Assembly: GCF_000521805.1 (NCBI RefSeq)
Contig: NZ_JAMB01000005.1
Span: 141,044-205,043, forward strand
DNA: 64,000 nt
Reading direction: 5' to 3'
Source of the DNA: Marinomonas ushuaiensis DSM 15871
GTDB taxonomy: Bacteria; Pseudomonadota; Gammaproteobacteria; Pseudomonadales; Marinomonadaceae
The notes under the pieces were generated by a model. It was not told the origin of the DNA. It saw only the letters and a list, made by a program, of their open reading frames with translations, and made no database searches. This document shows, in pieces, positions 19,958-28,975 of the stretch (the stretch's first letter is position 1; every line of letters starts with the position of its first letter). A program made the translations under genes and the position numbers.

Positions 19958-20371
19958 GATTACCTATTTCAAAAAATATGATTGTGTATAGATTCTGATG
20001 AATGCTCAGAGGTTCTATGTCGAAGTTAAAAATTAGGCTTGCGAGGGGGTAAAAACAATAGCATTTTGGTTACATGGGATGTAAAAAAAATTACAATGGA
20101 GCTGGCTTGTGGAAAGCCTTTAGCTAGGAGATTTTTGAATAATTAGAATGTATGCACCTATTTTGTGCCTTTTAAAAGACTTTGCCTCATTATAGATAGA
20201 TTAGCTTTTGCTATTAATAAAAGGCTAACGCTCGTTTTATGAAATAAAATTTACAGCTTGGCTCGTTTGTTAAAACATTGCCGCACCAAATCTGTGCTTT
20301 ATGCGAGTGTATTAAGCGACAAGTAATCTGTCATGATATCGTGTTTTTCGTTTTTGTGTGGGGAATGATTC
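19958..20371. promoter_or_regulatory. Divergent promoter region, TRAP operon / LysR gene
   Basis: About 414 non-coding bases between the divergent dctP and LysR genes. It is AT-rich and must hold both promoters and the LysR-binding site. I see several imperfect short palindromes but none clear enough to name as the operator. No small gene is visible. Confidence 0.5.
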
Positions 20372-21289
20372 GTGAATGAAAATTTAGATTTACTGGAAAT
20401 TAATTGGAATGATCTAAAGTATTTTTTAGCGCTTTGGCGATATGGTCGCTTATCTTTGGCGGCAACTAAGCTCGGTTGTACTCATGTAACGATTGCAAAT
20501 CGTATTGAGCAACTAGAAAAAGCCATTGATACTCGACTGTTTTATCAGAACAGCAAAGGGTTCCATTTAACGAAAGCAGGGGAGAACTTAATTCCTTATG
20601 CGGAGAAGTGTGAGCGGACTTTACGTTTGGCGAATGAAAACTATCGTAGCGGGAAAGAAATCCGTTCGAAAATCCGTATCGGTGTGACGGAAGGCTTTAG
20701 TAACTATTATTTGTCTGATCGATTGCCTATCTGGGTGAAAGGCAAAGACATTGATATAGAGCTTATTTCATTGGCTGGAGCCACTTTGATTACCAGTGGT
20801 GAAGTGGACATTAGTATTACTGTTGGGCCGCAGAAAGGTTCAAACATTATTCAAAAGAAGCTGAGCGATTATACTTTAGGGTTATTTGCAGCCACTGAAT
20901 ACTTGGCGCTAAATAAGAGTATTAAAACGAAGTCAGACCTTGAAAAACATTCCTTTATTGGTTACATAGAAGACCAAGTATTTTCAGATTTATTAAAATA
21001 TCAGAATGAAATTGCGCCAGATTTGCAGTTCATTTATAAGTCGACAACGATTCATACCCAGCGAAAAGCGGTTCGATCTGGGTTAGGCGTGGGTATTTTA
21101 CCGCACTTTGTTGCTTATGGTGATCCTGTATTGTCGCCGGTTTTACCTGACTTTTTATTGCATAGGGAATTGTGGATATCTACCAGTAAGGACCTGCATC
21201 AGTTTAAAGATTTAAAGCTGACTTGGGATTTCATTTTGAACGCTTGTGCGGAAGAGAAATACCGCTTTATCGATCGAAAGGTGTTGTAG
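20372..21289 (+). CDS. LysR family transcriptional regulator (probable TRAP operon regulator)
   Basis: A 305-residue LysR regulator. The N-terminal winged helix-turn-helix is complete (NDLKYFLALWRYGRLSLAATKLGCTHVTIANRIEQLEKAIDTRLF), followed by the linker helix and a periplasmic-binding-like effector domain. The start is GTG behind GGGGA; an ATG four bases on is out of frame. Because it diverges from the TRAP/aspartate-dehydrogenase operon, it most likely controls it. The inducer is unknown. Confidence 0.88.
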   Translation: MNENLDLLEINWNDLKYFLALWRYGRLSLAATKLGCTHVTIANRIEQLEKAIDTRLFYQNSKGFHLTKAGENLIPYAEKCERTLRLANENYRSGKEIRSKIRIGVTEGFSNYYLSDRLPIWVKGKDIDIELISLAGATLITSGEVDISITVGPQKGSNIIQKKLSDYTLGLFAATEYLALNKSIKTKSDLEKHSFIGYIEDQVFSDLLKYQNEIAPDLQFIYKSTTIHTQRKAVRSGLGVGILPHFVAYGDPVLSPVLPDFLLHRELWISTSKDLHQFKDLKLTWDFILNACAEEKYRFIDRKVL

Positions 21290-21465
21290 GAAAGAGAGTG
21301 AAGCCAAGTCTTTCATGATGAGTGGAAGCATCCGAGTGGCGATAAATAGCTTAACCATGTTATTTATAAGAAAATTGGCGTCAATTCATTGATTGTGTTG
21401 GCTGTTTTTGTTCTATTGAGCGCCTCAGTTTTACCTGTTTTATAAGATTTAAGGAACATCCTTGT

Positions 21466-22044
21466 ATGTTGATTTTGATAGTTGGGTTAGTGATTTTTTT
21501 TGCTGTTCACAGTGTTCGTTTGTTTATTCCTGATTGGCGAAAAATGGCCGTGACAAAGGCGGGTTTGATGACCTGGCGAGTACGTTTTGGAATGTTGTCT
21601 TTATTATCTCTTGGTTTTATTGTTATGGGTTATGGCCAAGCTCGTTTAGCACCCGTTTGGTTGTGGTTTCCGCCAGTACACATGGGGCACGTGACGAGTT
21701 TATTGATGCTGGTGGCGTTGTTTTTATTGTTTGCTTCCATCGTACCGAAAACCATGATGAAGAAAGTGACAGGTTATCCAATCTACCTTGCCATTAAAGT
21801 CTGGGCGTTTGCGCATTTGCTGAGTAACGGTAACTTAGCGGATGTGTTGTTATTTGGTAGTTTCTTGGTGTGGGCGATTGTGAGTTACGCGGTTTTCCGT
21901 CGTCGTGATCGCAAAGCAGGTGTAAAAATAGAAAAAGCTAGCCTTCGATTCGATCTTATCGCTCTGACTTTTTCTGTTGCTTCTTGGTTTACCATTGTTC
22001 TGTTCCTTCATGAAGCTGTGATTGGCGTTGCGCCTTTCCACTAA
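21466..22044 (+). CDS. NnrU family membrane protein
   Basis: A 192-residue integral membrane protein with five or six hydrophobic segments. It shows family features: FFAVHSVRLFIPDWR near the N-terminus, PPVHMGHVTSLLMLVALFLL, and KVWAFAHLLSNGNLADVLLFGSFLVWAI with conserved histidines. NnrU proteins are linked to denitrification in some bacteria and to carotenoid isomerisation (15-cis-zeta-carotene isomerase) in plants; no such genes are near here, so the role is open. Confidence 0.85.
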   Translation: MLILIVGLVIFFAVHSVRLFIPDWRKMAVTKAGLMTWRVRFGMLSLLSLGFIVMGYGQARLAPVWLWFPPVHMGHVTSLLMLVALFLLFASIVPKTMMKKVTGYPIYLAIKVWAFAHLLSNGNLADVLLFGSFLVWAIVSYAVFRRRDRKAGVKIEKASLRFDLIALTFSVASWFTIVLFLHEAVIGVAPFH

Positions 22045-22090
22045 ATACGATCCGTTAATCAAAAAATATATTGTTAGATAGAGTGTGATT

Positions 22091-22426
22091 ATGTCTTTAC
22101 CGCCTTGTATGAGCTGCCAATCTGAATACGTTTATCAAGATCAGGAGCTTTTGATTTGTCCTGAGTGTGGCTTTGAATGGAATCCTGTTGCAGTGGCAGA
22201 AGAGGAGGTTGTCAAAGTTCAAGATGCGAATGGCGCTTTGTTAGTAGAAGGGGACAAAGTCACGCTGATTAAAGATTTGAAAGTGAAAGGCAGCTCTCAA
22301 GGTCTAAAAATTGGTACCAAGGCCGTGATCAAGAGAGTACATGATAAGAAAGATCATCAGTTGGATTGTAAGTTAGACGGTGCAAGCGACATGATGATCA
22401 CCGCCAAGTATGTGAAGAAGGCGTAA
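22091..22426 (+). CDS. yjdM: Zinc-ribbon protein YjdM (PhnA family)
   Basis: A 111-residue cytosolic protein with an N-terminal zinc ribbon (CMSC and CPEC pairs in the first 30 residues) and a C-terminal domain with the hallmark run DANGALLVEGDKVTLIKDLKVKGSS and KIGTKAVIKRV. This is the YjdM/PhnA pattern; despite the old name it is not a phosphonate hydrolase and its function is undetermined. I chose the ATG at 22091 over an in-frame GTG two codons upstream. A strong terminator follows. Confidence 0.9.
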   Translation: MSLPPCMSCQSEYVYQDQELLICPECGFEWNPVAVAEEEVVKVQDANGALLVEGDKVTLIKDLKVKGSSQGLKIGTKAVIKRVHDKKDHQLDCKLDGASDMMITAKYVKKA

Positions 22427-22453
22427 GCCTAATAAAGTATGCAATGTTTTTAA

Positions 22454-22495
22454 AATAAGGATTAAAGTCTGAGTGGCTTTAATCCTTATTTTTTA
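22454..22495. terminator. Intrinsic terminator after yjdM
   Basis: Long stem AATAAGGATTAAAG / CTTTAATCCTTATT with a 9-base loop, followed by a T run. It lies between yjdM and the oppositely oriented exonuclease remnant and can act in both directions. Confidence 0.85.
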
Positions 22496-22501
22496 TGTTA
22501 C

Positions 22502-22787
22502 TCAGTAAATGTGCTTGTATACATTGCTCAATAGAGGAATGGATTTACCATAAATTATCTTCACCAGTACTAAGAAAAGCTCGCCTGTGGCAATAGAATC
22601 AGACAAGGCGTTGTGAGCCAAGTAAGGCGGTAAGTTGTGGCGTTCACGAACAGAGGCAAGCTGATAATCACCTGTGCCTGTGTCGTTTTTATTTCTCAGT
22701 AAAGGCTTTTCTAAAATAAGTGTGTCCAACCAAAGTAGTGGTAAAGGATCTAAGTTAAAACGCAGTTTAATGTAGGTATCAATAAAG
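22502..22787 (-). pseudogene. Remnant of DnaQ-type 3'-5' exonuclease (C-terminal part)
   Basis: Only the C-terminal part of a DEDDh exonuclease remains, about 95 residues. The reading frame runs NFIDTYIKLRFNLDP, then LWLDTLILEKPLL and RERHNLPPYLAHNALSDSIATGELFLVL, whose HNALSDSIAT is the conserved Exo III motif (H-x-A-x-x-D). The N-terminal Exo I DxE motif and Exo II are missing. The upstream edge joins directly to the cNMP-binding remnant, as expected if a deletion removed the end of one gene and the start of the next. Probably not functional. Confidence 0.8.
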
Positions 22788-23362
22788 TTTTTTTCCTTTC
22801 ATAGCTCGAAACAAGTCGTGCATGGCATCGTCAAAAAGTTGTCCTTCGCTGAGTATTTCAGGAACGATATGGTTAATAATTACTGCTTCTGGTTTGACGT
22901 ATTTTTCTGCCTTTGTCGTTGTTAGACCAGACGACGTGAGAGCATTTTGAATTCGTATCTGTGCTTGGGAAGCGAAATGTTCTGCGTATTCAGGGTGGTC
23001 TTCTAGCAGTTTCTCTAATGCTTCGTGCGGTATGAGATACAGCAATGTCGATTCCGCAGCAATTGCGCTATAACTTTCTTCACCGTCGGTATGGTCATCT
23101 AAAAAGGTAAAACCAAATAAATCTTGTGGGCCCAGTTTGGCACGTAACACACCATTGGGTTTGCGTTGTTCCATTACACCAGTATGAATGATGTAAAGGT
23201 AACGTCTTGTATCGCCAGGGTGAAAGTCGATTTTTTCTCCACGGCTTAAGTAGCTGATGTTTACAGAGCTGGCGACTTTTTTTGCAGCTCAGGTGGGAGC
23301 TTATCGAATGGATCAATTTGGTGTATGAATTCCAGAATGTTAGGTAGTAGTGATTGAATCAT
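22788..23362 (-). pseudogene. Remnant of DUF294-type cNMP-binding/CBS/nucleotidyltransferase protein
   Basis: The first about 190 residues of a signalling protein are recognisable. From the ATG at 23362 the frame reads MIQSLLPNILEFIHQIDPFDKLP and breaks at a run of seven T (23277-23283, seven A on the coding strand): one extra A would restore VASSVNISYLSRGEKIDFHPGDTRRYLYIIHTGV and the cyclic-nucleotide-binding domain (GPQDLFGF, ESTLLYLIP) up to the start of the first CBS repeat. The rest of the CBS pair and the nucleotidyltransferase domain are gone. Such a gene normally precedes a DnaQ exonuclease gene in gammaproteobacteria, matching the fused remnant downstream. Confidence 0.8.
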
Positions 23363-23610
23363 AAAAGATACCGAATGATGGCCACTTGAAGGCCTTAGTA
23401 TTATTTGTATGATTATATATTGCACGACTGCAAAGTTTACTTATACCCAGTTAATGAATACCTACTGTGGTTCTTCTCCTTTCATTTCGTCTTTCCTGTT
23501 ATTATAGAAAGTTGCTTTTAACGTGGGTTAATAAAAGGCATTTTGTATAGCGCTTAAGTACCGTGTTACTTACTCGTTAAATACGCTTAATTTTAGAGGT
23601 TATAAATAGA

Positions 23611-24975
23611 ATGATTTGCGGTTTCGATTATGGAACATCTAACTGTGCGCTTGGTTTGTCTCAAGGCACCGATATTCGTCTTGTTCCTTTGGAAGGGCAA
23701 CACACATTTTTACCTTCTACTTTATACGCGTTAGATCGAGATCTCATTACGGAGTTTGTTGGTAAAAATATGCGAGTAGGCGACGAGCGCCAAGCGTATA
23801 TATCTTCTCGACAGCATGTTCTTACTCGTGCTCAACGTGCTCGCCGAGAAGAAGACATTGATGATAATGATCAGACTTTGTTCTTTGGTCGAGCGGCGTT
23901 TGATGAATACTTTCAATGGCCAGAAGATGGCTACTTTGTAAAATCGCCAAAGTCATTTTTAGGTGCGACAGGGTTGCGATCAGAGCACATTAATTTCTTT
24001 GAAGATGTGGTTGCCGCCATGATGCAAAACATCAAGCAAAGAGCTGAAAATCATCTTGGCGAAGAAATTACACACACTGTGATTGGTCGTCCGGTAAACT
24101 TCCAAGGGATCGATTCAGAAGCCAGTAACCGCCAAGCATTAGAAATCCTCACCGCAGCGGGCAAGCGGGCTGGTTTTAAAGAAATTGAATTTCTGTATGA
24201 GCCGATTGCGGCAGGTTTGGATTTTGAAACCAAGCTGGCTGAAAACAAAACCGTCTTAGTTGTTGATATTGGTGGCGGTACAACCGATTGCGCCATGGTA
24301 CGAATGGGGCCGGAATATTTAGTTAAAGTGGATCGTCGTGCTGATTTTCTTGGGCACACCGGTGAGCGAGTTGGCGGAAATGATTTAGACATTCGCATTG
24401 CAGGTAAGCATCTAATGCCACTATTCGGCATGGACACCTTACTTAAAAATGGTTTGCCAATGCCAACCCAATTGTATTGGAACGCAGTAACAACCAATGA
24501 TGTTTCTGCTATTTCGACATTTAACAGTATGGAAACCAAGCATCAAATTGAGCAGCTTCGTTTGGATGCGGCGCAACCTAAATTGATTGAGCGTTTCTTG
24601 CGAATGCGCGAAGAAAAGCACAATTACCATATTGTTCGAAATGCTGAAGAAGCGAAGATAGCCTTGTCTGATGTGATGGAGCATAACGTGCTTATGGATT
24701 ACATCGAATCGGGTTTAGCCTGTTCTATTCAACGGGATGACTTGGCAAAATCTATTGAACCACCATTAGAGAAAATGCTGCGATTAATGACCGCAGCCAT
24801 TGAGCAAGCGGGTGAGAAGCCAGACTTGATTTACATGACGGGTGGATCGGCAAAATCACCGGTGATTCGAGACGCGATTCAGAAGCGAATTGGTAATGTT
24901 CCTGTTTTAGATGGGGATCATTTTGGTAGTGTGGCAGCAGGTTTAACTGTTTGGTCTGAACGTATTTTTAGATAA
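23611..24975 (+). CDS. yegD: Hsp70-like chaperone YegD
   Basis: A 454-residue actin-fold ATPase of the DnaK superfamily that lacks the substrate-binding C-terminus. The phosphate loops are visible: GFDYGTSNCALGL (about 4-16), VLVVDIGGGTTDCAMVRMG (about 216-234) and MTGGSAKSPVIRDAI near the C-terminus, along with IGRPVNFQG. Length and spacing match YegD. It is a single gene with its own promoter gap and terminator. The cellular client is not known. Confidence 0.92.
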   Translation: MICGFDYGTSNCALGLSQGTDIRLVPLEGQHTFLPSTLYALDRDLITEFVGKNMRVGDERQAYISSRQHVLTRAQRARREEDIDDNDQTLFFGRAAFDEYFQWPEDGYFVKSPKSFLGATGLRSEHINFFEDVVAAMMQNIKQRAENHLGEEITHTVIGRPVNFQGIDSEASNRQALEILTAAGKRAGFKEIEFLYEPIAAGLDFETKLAENKTVLVVDIGGGTTDCAMVRMGPEYLVKVDRRADFLGHTGERVGGNDLDIRIAGKHLMPLFGMDTLLKNGLPMPTQLYWNAVTTNDVSAISTFNSMETKHQIEQLRLDAAQPKLIERFLRMREEKHNYHIVRNAEEAKIALSDVMEHNVLMDYIESGLACSIQRDDLAKSIEPPLEKMLRLMTAAIEQAGEKPDLIYMTGGSAKSPVIRDAIQKRIGNVPVLDGDHFGSVAAGLTVWSERIFR

Positions 24976-25000
24976 ACACAGAATGTATAAATTTTTTGAA

Positions 25001-25036
25001 AGTGCCTTATTTTATTGAGTAAGGCGCTCTTTTTTA
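25001..25036 (+). terminator. Intrinsic terminator of yegD
   Basis: Stem AGTGCCTTA / TAAGGCGCT with a 10-base loop, one G-T pair, followed by CTTTTTT. It begins 26 bases after the yegD stop. Confidence 0.75.
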
Positions 25037-25044
25037 ATAGGAGT

Positions 25045-25760
25045 TTACTTTAACGGCGCTTTTTGAGGCTTTCCGTAAAGCCAGCCTTGGTGATATTTTA
25101 TATCAATCAAATCTAACTTTTGCTTATCAGCATCGTTTTCAACCCCTTTGTTTCTCTTCTTCTATTTTTTCGAGCTGCCTTAATGTGTGTTCAACATAAA
25201 GATTGTAGTGTTTTATGCCTTTATAATACCGATAGCGTTATTTTGTCCTTCACATCTTGTAAAAATTGCATATGAAAAAAATACTGTTGTTATCTGCATT
25301 TATAATCGGTTGATATACGTTGAAAATCCATCTTTTAGTATTTTTTTCTTAAGCTAGTCTTTTTAAAAGAAAATATTAAATATGGAATGATAATAAAATA
25401 TAAGAGGGAGAATGAAAGTGCAAAGGTGGAAATGTAAAATAAATTCGAAGTCTTAACTGTTATTTTATATTGGTAATTATAAGAGATATTGGAAATAAAA
25501 TTGGAAGAGGTTTCTTTTTTATTATCTTTTAATGTGTTATTTGGCATACCGGACGATGAAAGTTTTATATTCTGTAAGAGGTTTTCAATGGGTGTTTGCT
25601 TGATTAGAACATTAAATTCATAGTTCTCCGTGGTTTAGTAGGGTTTTTTCCTGCGTGGCACTGTTTTGAAGTTCATTCTCAATACTTTCCATAAATCCAT
25701 CATAAGACTTATTAGATTCGAACCAGCTAGGAATTTCCTTTTTACTTTGATGGGTTAGAT
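25045..25760 (-). pseudogene. Decayed EAL-domain c-di-GMP phosphodiesterase with membrane sensor part
   Basis: The 950-base gap after yegD is not empty. On the minus strand, in shifting frames, I read a sensor-like stretch (IPSWFESNKSYDGFMESIENEL, about 25630-25750), then after a frameshift YEFNVLIKQTPIENLLQNI and a membrane helix (25335-25547), then the EAL start motif VYQPIINADNNSIF (25278-25320), then after an internal deletion the EAL end GVENDADKQKLDLIDIKYHQGWLYGKP (25045-25150). Order and motifs fit a CSS-motif-type EAL phosphodiesterase that has lost most of its catalytic domain. No functional protein is expected. Confidence 0.72.
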
Positions 25761-25872
25761 ATTAAGAAAGGCGATAGTAATACTTGAATAAAAAATAAGT
25801 AGCGATTTAGAACATTGCCAACGTGACATTTATTTGAACGATACTCATTCTTTTACTCTGTTTTAAATAAAT

Positions 25873-25898
25873 AAAAAGGTCGAGTTAACGACCTTTTT
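25873..25898. terminator. Intrinsic terminator after the OFA-type carrier
   Basis: Stem AAAAAGGTCG / CGACCTTTTT with a 6-base loop. On the minus strand it follows the MFS gene at 25923 and is trailed by TATTTATTT. Confidence 0.75.
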
Positions 25899-25922
25899 AT
25901 TTTGGGTTTAGAGCATGTTCTA

Positions 25923-27647
25923 TTAAAAATTTTGATTCGGGTGCGTATTTTCTACGTGATGTTTTTTATTAACAGGACGTATCATTAAATTCGCAAAGAA
26001 ACCAATCACAAGCAAACCAGCCATTACATACATGGTGGAGTTATACAGTCCTGAGGTCGGGTCAACAGTACCGCTTGGTGAAATTTCCATTAGAGCTGAA
26101 ACCGTAACTGTCTTGCTGGCAATCAACTCACCAAGTTGAGAAATAGATGCGTTGAATTTTGCTTCAAATAACGCTGGGTCTATTTTACTCACCAAATCAT
26201 TGATCGCATTTTCAACCGATAGATTACGTAGGTAGGTAATAAGGAACGGCCCTAGTACGCCGGCAGTTGCCCATGCTGTTAATAAACGGCCATGTATTCC
26301 GCCAACATGTAACGTACCAAAAATATCCGCTAGGTAAGCCGGTATTGTTGAGAATCCACCGCCATACATAGTGAAAATAAGCATAGTTGCAGCGTAAAAC
26401 ATAATTAACCAAGTAACCGATTGATCTGCACTTACTGCAGAGGCAGCAAAAGGAATAGAAAGGTATAAAACAGTTCCGATCGCAAAGAAGCAGTGGTAAG
26501 TGTTTTTACGGCCAATAAAGTCTGAGGCAGAAGCCCAGAAGAATCGACCACACATATTAAACACTGAAATCATCAGAACATAAGTTCCAGCGAAAGAGGC
26601 CGTTGCGATAGTCGGTAAGGTGGAGCCAAAGATCTCTGTCATCATCGTTTTAGCGATACCGATAACACCGATACCTGCTGTTACATTAAGACATAGAACG
26701 AGCCACAGTAACCAAAATTGAGGCGTTTTAAGAGACTGATCAATATGAACATTGTCCGTACTGATCATAGTGTTTTTCTTGTCTTTTACCGGTGGAATCC
26801 AACCTTCAGGTTTCCAGTCTTTCGCTGGGACACGATATAAGAAAGAGGCAATCAACATAATGAAGAAATACACAATACCCAGTGTTAGGAAAACACTTGC
26901 TGCCCCTGTATCACCAGATCCGACAACATAAACACCGGCTTCACCTGGAATTGGTAATGTTGATGCTTCTTTTGCTGTTGCAACGACAATTTCTACTTTT
27001 TCATTGGCGATTTCAGCAAAACGTCGACCACCTTCAGTAATCATCTGAACCGCAGATTCTGGACCAAGATACGTTGGTGCCATCGCAAATTTTTCAAGTA
27101 AAAAGGTTTTTACTGGTGCGCCTATAATCGCGCCACCGCCGAACCCCATGATGGCCATGCCTGTTGCCATACCGCGTTTGTCAGGGAACCAGCGTAATAA
27201 AGTAGATACTGGGGAAACATAGCCCAAGCCCAAACCACAACCGCCTAAAACGCCATAGCCTAAATAGACCAACCATAATTGGTGAGTAGAAATACCAATG
27301 CTACCAAGAATAAAGCCACCGCCCCATAGAAACGCAGCTGTAACACCGACACACCGAGGACCAACTTCTTCTAGCCATTTACCGGCTATAGCAGCGGATA
27401 GACCAAGGAATACAATCGCAACGGAAAATATCCATACAACACTGCTTAAACTCCAATCATTGGCCGCGCTTGTTACAACACCAAATTCTTTTGTGAGTGC
27501 AGGGTTGAATATACTCCAAGCATAAACAGAACCAATACATAAATGAATGGCAATGGATGCTGGTGGAACTAGCCACCGGTTAAAATTAGGTGATGCGACT
27601 ATTTTATCTTTCATTAAGAAAGATAAAAGGTAACGAAGGTAATTCAT
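25923..27647 (-). CDS. MFS transporter, oxalate/formate antiporter (OFA) family
   Basis: A 574-residue carrier with about twelve membrane segments. The N-terminal region PPASIAIHLCIGSVYAWSIFNPAL is the OFA hallmark, followed by LGLGYVSPVSTLLRWFPDKRGMATGMAIMGFGGGA. It is longer than most OFA members because of an inserted soluble segment between the two halves (about residues 200-245) and a second one before the last helix (about 495-535). An AAGGA site precedes the ATG. Substrate unknown; the family moves small carboxylates. The gap of 566 bases to the CbiM-like gene contains its promoter and the riboswitch. Confidence 0.88.
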   Translation of the reverse strand: MNYLRYLLSFLMKDKIVASPNFNRWLVPPASIAIHLCIGSVYAWSIFNPALTKEFGVVTSAANDWSLSSVVWIFSVAIVFLGLSAAIAGKWLEEVGPRCVGVTAAFLWGGGFILGSIGISTHQLWLVYLGYGVLGGCGLGLGYVSPVSTLLRWFPDKRGMATGMAIMGFGGGAIIGAPVKTFLLEKFAMAPTYLGPESAVQMITEGGRRFAEIANEKVEIVVATAKEASTLPIPGEAGVYVVGSGDTGAASVFLTLGIVYFFIMLIASFLYRVPAKDWKPEGWIPPVKDKKNTMISTDNVHIDQSLKTPQFWLLWLVLCLNVTAGIGVIGIAKTMMTEIFGSTLPTIATASFAGTYVLMISVFNMCGRFFWASASDFIGRKNTYHCFFAIGTVLYLSIPFAASAVSADQSVTWLIMFYAATMLIFTMYGGGFSTIPAYLADIFGTLHVGGIHGRLLTAWATAGVLGPFLITYLRNLSVENAINDLVSKIDPALFEAKFNASISQLGELIASKTVTVSALMEISPSGTVDPTSGLYNSTMYVMAGLLVIGFFANLMIRPVNKKHHVENTHPNQNF

Positions 27648-27934
27648 ACAAATATCCTTATGGGATTACATTATTTTTATAGATACAAAACATTACATTA
27701 GGTAGCTACGCTATTATATTAAATTTTTATAAATATCCATATAGAAAGTTCTCTCTTTTTTTATTTCTAAAATGATGAATTTATTTAGAGAGTGTGATGT
27801 TCATATAGATCAAAATATGTATGTGAAAGAAAGACTGTTTTGAGAAGTGATTTATCTCGGTAAGTTGCTTAACATTAATTAAAAACGTACTCTTCCGATA
27901 TTGGCTCTTGTGCTCTCTACAAGCGGCCAACTTT

Positions 27935-28120
27935 TGTAAAGGTGTCAGTTTTTACTGGTTAAACGGGAAATAGGAGTGTTTTTCAAACAAAGCCTATACT
28001 GCCCCCGCAACGGTATGTAAGTGATGCGTTTTTAGGCTTTATTCCACTGTTTTTTAATGGGAAGGAATGAAGTGATTGATAACGTATGCCAACACTTATG
28101 AGTCCGGAGACCGGCCTTTA
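27935..28120 (+). ncRNA. Cobalamin (B12) riboswitch
   Basis: The leader of the CbiM-like gene carries the conserved AdoCbl riboswitch elements in the right order: the CTGCCCCCGCAACGGTA core (about 27998-28015) and the B12 box GAGTCCGGAGACCGGCC (28100-28116), with the peripheral pairing region upstream starting near GGTGTCAG. In this family, bound cobalamin hides the ribosome site or forms a terminator and shuts the downstream gene. The gene starts about 95 bases after the box. The mechanism here (translation or termination) is not obvious. Confidence 0.93.
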
Positions 28121-28213
28121 TTTATCAGGACTTTTTACTTTATTAAACATAAGTAGAAGATCCGTTAATCTGAATCATACGGGTGAGTATGAATCCTATT
28201 TTGGAAACATGTT

Positions 28214-28885
28214 ATGCATATTGAACCAGGCGTCGTCGATGGCGCAAAAATTATTTTAAGTTACGTAACCGCAATTGCTGCTCTTGGGTTTTCTGCAAAA
28301 GCCTCGATCGACATGATTAAAAAAGACGGTCTAATGTCCTTAATAGGACGAAGTGCACTGACGACCATATTGGTGTTTATTTTCTTTGAAGTCATGCCAC
28401 ATCATGCCGTTGGTGTATCAGAAGTTCACTTTATTCTTGGCTCAACGCTATTCTTGATGTTTGGTCCGGCAGCGGCTGCGATTGGCTTGAGTTTGGGGTT
28501 GTTAGCGCAAGGCATTCTTTTTGCTCCTTTTGATTTACCTCAATATGGCATGAACCTAACAACCTTGTTATTGCCTTTGTTTGCGATGGCGGCTGTGGCC
28601 CGCCGTACCATTGCAGAGAATACAGCCTACGCGGACATCACTTATAAACAAGCATTGCAATTGTCATTAACCTTTCAGGGCGGGATCATTGCTTGGGTCG
28701 CTTTTTGGGCATTTTATGGACAAGGTTTTGGCGCAGAAACTATGAGTTCTGTTGCTACCTTTGGTTTGGCTTACTTAAGTGTTGTATTAATTGAGCCTAT
28801 TTTGGATCTTGCTATTCTTGCTGGTGCAAAAAGTTTGAATCGCTTTAAGCATTCCTCATTGCTAGAAACGCGTTTGTTTAGCTAA
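28214..28885 (+). CDS. CbiM-like cobalt/nickel ECF-type transport membrane protein
   Basis: A 223-residue membrane protein with about six hydrophobic segments. Its N-terminus MHIEPGVVDGAK matches the metal-binding MHIPEG start of CbiM/NikM, where the N-terminal Met-His coordinates Co or Ni; the internal HHAVGVSEVHFILGSTLFLMFGPAAAAIGLSLGLLAQ run also matches CbiM. It is directly under a B12 riboswitch, so it is most likely a cobalt importer component made when cobalamin is scarce. No CbiN, CbiQ or CbiO gene is next to it. A terminator follows. Confidence 0.88.
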   Translation: MHIEPGVVDGAKIILSYVTAIAALGFSAKASIDMIKKDGLMSLIGRSALTTILVFIFFEVMPHHAVGVSEVHFILGSTLFLMFGPAAAAIGLSLGLLAQGILFAPFDLPQYGMNLTTLLLPLFAMAAVARRTIAENTAYADITYKQALQLSLTFQGGIIAWVAFWAFYGQGFGAETMSSVATFGLAYLSVVLIEPILDLAILAGAKSLNRFKHSSLLETRLFS

Positions 28886-28903
28886 TCGAAAAAATATCTT
28901 TTT

Positions 28904-28940
28904 AAAACGGCCAAGTGATTTAATTGCTTGGCCGTTTTTT
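28904..28940 (+). terminator. Intrinsic terminator of the CbiM-like gene
   Basis: Stem AAAACGGCCAAG / CTTGGCCGTTTT with a loop of about 10 bases and a following T run; 18 bases past the stop. It also separates the convergent LysR gene. Confidence 0.85.
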
Positions 28941-28975
28941 ATGCTTGTTATTTGCTATCTCAATTTAGGAAGTTC

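Noticed and set aside
23095..23316. 73-codon minus-strand frame overlapping the cNMP-binding remnant
   Set aside because: It is Ser/Lys/Trp-rich nonsense in the wrong frame; the cyclic-nucleotide-binding frame explains the same bases.
25335..25547. 70-codon minus-strand frame treated as an independent membrane protein
   Set aside because: It continues a sensor-like frame upstream and is followed by EAL-domain fragments, so it is better read as part of the decayed phosphodiesterase.
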